Assembly (NCBI RefSeq): GCF_014655715.1
Contig: NZ_BNBM01000022.1
Location: forward strand, 115,531-179,530
Direction: 5' to 3'
DNA length: 64,000 bases
Source: Streptomyces lanatus
GTDB taxonomy: Bacteria; Actinomycetota; Actinomycetes; Streptomycetales; Streptomycetaceae
Part shown: in pieces, positions 63,172 to 64,000 of the stretch
How the letters are laid out: each line of letters starts with the position of its first letter
Numbering within the stretch: the first letter of the stretch is position 1
Translations under genes and position numbers: made by a program
The notes under the pieces: model-generated
Database searches by the model: none
Seen by the model: the letters and a program-made list of their open reading frames with translations, nothing else
Told to the model about the DNA's origin: nothing

Positions 63172-63849
63172 TCAGAAGGCGGGCTGAAGCAGTCCTCCGA
63201 GCGCGTTGCAGGCAGACACGATCCGCTGCATGTCCCGCTTCGTCAGCGAGGCATCAACCGGCAGAGCCAACGTTTCGTCAGCGGCCCGCTCGGTCTCCGG
63301 CAGCGACACACAACGCCGGTACTCAGGCAGTCGATGCACAGGCGTCTTCACCGGCACCCGGCAATCAACTCCCTTGGCCCGCACGGCCCGAGCAAAGGCA
63401 TCCCGATCCGGCCGCCCATTCCCCGGCACCCGCACAACGTACTGCTGATAGGTGTGCCCATCGCCGCCATCGGGCGTGTACACACCCTTCAGCTTCGCAT
63501 CCAGATACGAGGCCCGCTCCCTGCGCTGGGCGATCTCGTCATACGGAGCCTCGGACTCCCCCTGCTCCAGCACCAGCAGCCCATACCGCTGCCCGACCTC
63601 GTGCAACCGCGCGATATCGGCCGACCGGCCAAATCGGTGTACGGCCACAACGGCCGCCGTGCGCTGGGTGACAACAGCCTCGACCGCAGCGGCGTCCAGG
63701 CAGTACGTCACCGGATCTATGTCGGCGAACACCGGCAGCGCGCCGGCCAGGACCACGGCCTCGGCGACTTCAACGTTCCCGAAGGCCGGTACGACAACCT
63801 CATCACCGACTCCGACGCCGGCAGCCCTGAGCATTGCAGCAGTACCCAT
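63172..63849 (-). CDS. Reduced DegT/DnrJ/EryC1-like protein lacking PLP-binding residues
   Basis: A 225-residue protein related to DegT-type aminotransferases but much shorter than the family's ~370. Matching parts are VGDEVVVPAFGNVEVAEAVVLAGALPVFADIDP, YGLLVLEQGESEAPY (normally VIEDAAQ, so the PLP-contacting Asp is Gln) and TYQQYVVRVPGNGRPDRDAFARAVRAKGVDCRVPV. The central region with the Schiff-base Lys is absent: sequence passes directly from YDEIAQRRERASYL to the C-terminal domain. Aminotransferase activity is therefore not expected. The frame is intact with normal codon use, so it may be a conserved non-enzymatic protein. The ribosome-binding site is weak. Confidence 0.75.
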   Translation of the reverse strand: MGTAAMLRAAGVGVGDEVVVPAFGNVEVAEAVVLAGALPVFADIDPVTYCLDAAAVEAVVTQRTAAVVAVHRFGRSADIARLHEVGQRYGLLVLEQGESEAPYDEIAQRRERASYLDAKLKGVYTPDGGDGHTYQQYVVRVPGNGRPDRDAFARAVRAKGVDCRVPVKTPVHRLPEYRRCVSLPETERAADETLALPVDASLTKRDMQRIVSACNALGGLLQPAF

Positions 63850-63895
63850 GTGGGTGATGTTGGTTGCGGAACGTGAACGTCAGGTGACACACAAC

Positions 63896-63937
63896 AAAAA
63901 AGGGTGGGACCCAGAACCGAAGTTCCGGGTCCCACCC
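63896..63937 (-). terminator. rRNA operon terminator
   Basis: Reading leftward, an 11-bp stem (63902-63912 with 63927-63937), continued by a second 4-bp stem after an A/C mismatch, is followed by six T residues. This is the only terminator in the window with a clear T-run, as expected for an rRNA operon. Confidence 0.9.
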
Positions 63938-63944
63938 GTTAAAA

Positions 63945-64000
63945 GGAGTTCGGCGGCGTCCTACTCTCCCACAGGGTCCCCCCTGCAGTACCATCGGCGC
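63945..64000 (-). rRNA. 5S rRNA, 3' part
   Basis: The complement reads GCGCCGATGGTACTGCAGGG, then GGGACCCTGTGGGAGAGTAG and GACGCCGCCGAACTCC, the 3' half of a streptomycete 5S rRNA. The 5' half and the 23S and 16S genes lie beyond the right edge; the operon is transcribed leftward. Confidence 0.95.

Overview
The window is chromosomal DNA of a Streptomyces or a very close relative. It is uniformly GC-rich with third-position G/C codon use. It carries the conserved actinobacterial block recX-recA ... clgR-cinA-pgsA-rimO-rodZ-ftsK, the glutamate transporter gluABCD with its own two-component system, and the osmoadaptation genes osaA and osaC. It ends at the 3' part of a 5S rRNA gene. Gene names rest on motifs and on remembered gene order in S. 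coelicolor; no database search was run.

Left part (1-14.7 kb): the tail of an AraC-type regulator; two tandem, clearly paralogous secreted serine proteases; then a leftward housekeeping series of hflX, a secreted M1 metallopeptidase, a RelA/SpoT homologue (rshA-like), dapF, a membrane protein and miaA. Two small rightward genes, one an MT0933-type antitoxin-like protein, face a LigB-like gene across a terminator, followed by miaB. Just upstream of miaB (14,678-15,916) is a scar: the last 72 codons of a histidine kinase abut a headless, three-times frameshifted MacB-type ABC permease.

Accessory redox cassette (16-20 kb): an old-yellow-enzyme oxidoreductase, a MarR regulator, a canonical GTP cyclohydrolase II, a DUF2218 protein and a quinone-oxidoreductase-like enzyme. 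Three related TTCAAA/TTTGAA palindromes lie between marR and ribA and look like the MarR operators, linking flavin supply to flavin/NAD(P)H redox enzymes. A MazG-like gene and an orphan TAXI binding protein follow.

Glutamate uptake (21.5-27.3 kb): gluK-gluR on the minus strand, divergent from gluABCD, with dyads in the shared control region, a strong hairpin between gluB and gluC and a perfect 17-bp terminator after gluD. Next are a FAD monooxygenase and a sulfur unit: a predicted leaderless Cys-containing leader peptide, cysteine dioxygenase and a rhodanese.

Core block (30.7-54 kb): recX-recA with a PafBC-type promoter and a LexA-type box; an arginase-fold protein without the usual first metal-ligand motif; a GyrI-like protein, an AI-2E transporter, a DUF3046 protein, a toroid-repeat protein, azlCD with an AraC regulator, lhr-nei, an SDR, clgR, then cinA, pgsA and rimO in overlapping series, rodZ and ftsK.

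Right part (54-64 kb): a 47-codon reading frame where osaB is expected, starting and ending like OsaB but without the receiver domain; the 1,828-residue poly-HAMP hybrid kinase osaA; the divergent PAS/GAF/PP2C regulator osaC; tRNA-Thr; a reduced DegT-like gene lacking its PLP-binding residues; and the terminator and 3' end of an rRNA operon entering from the right.
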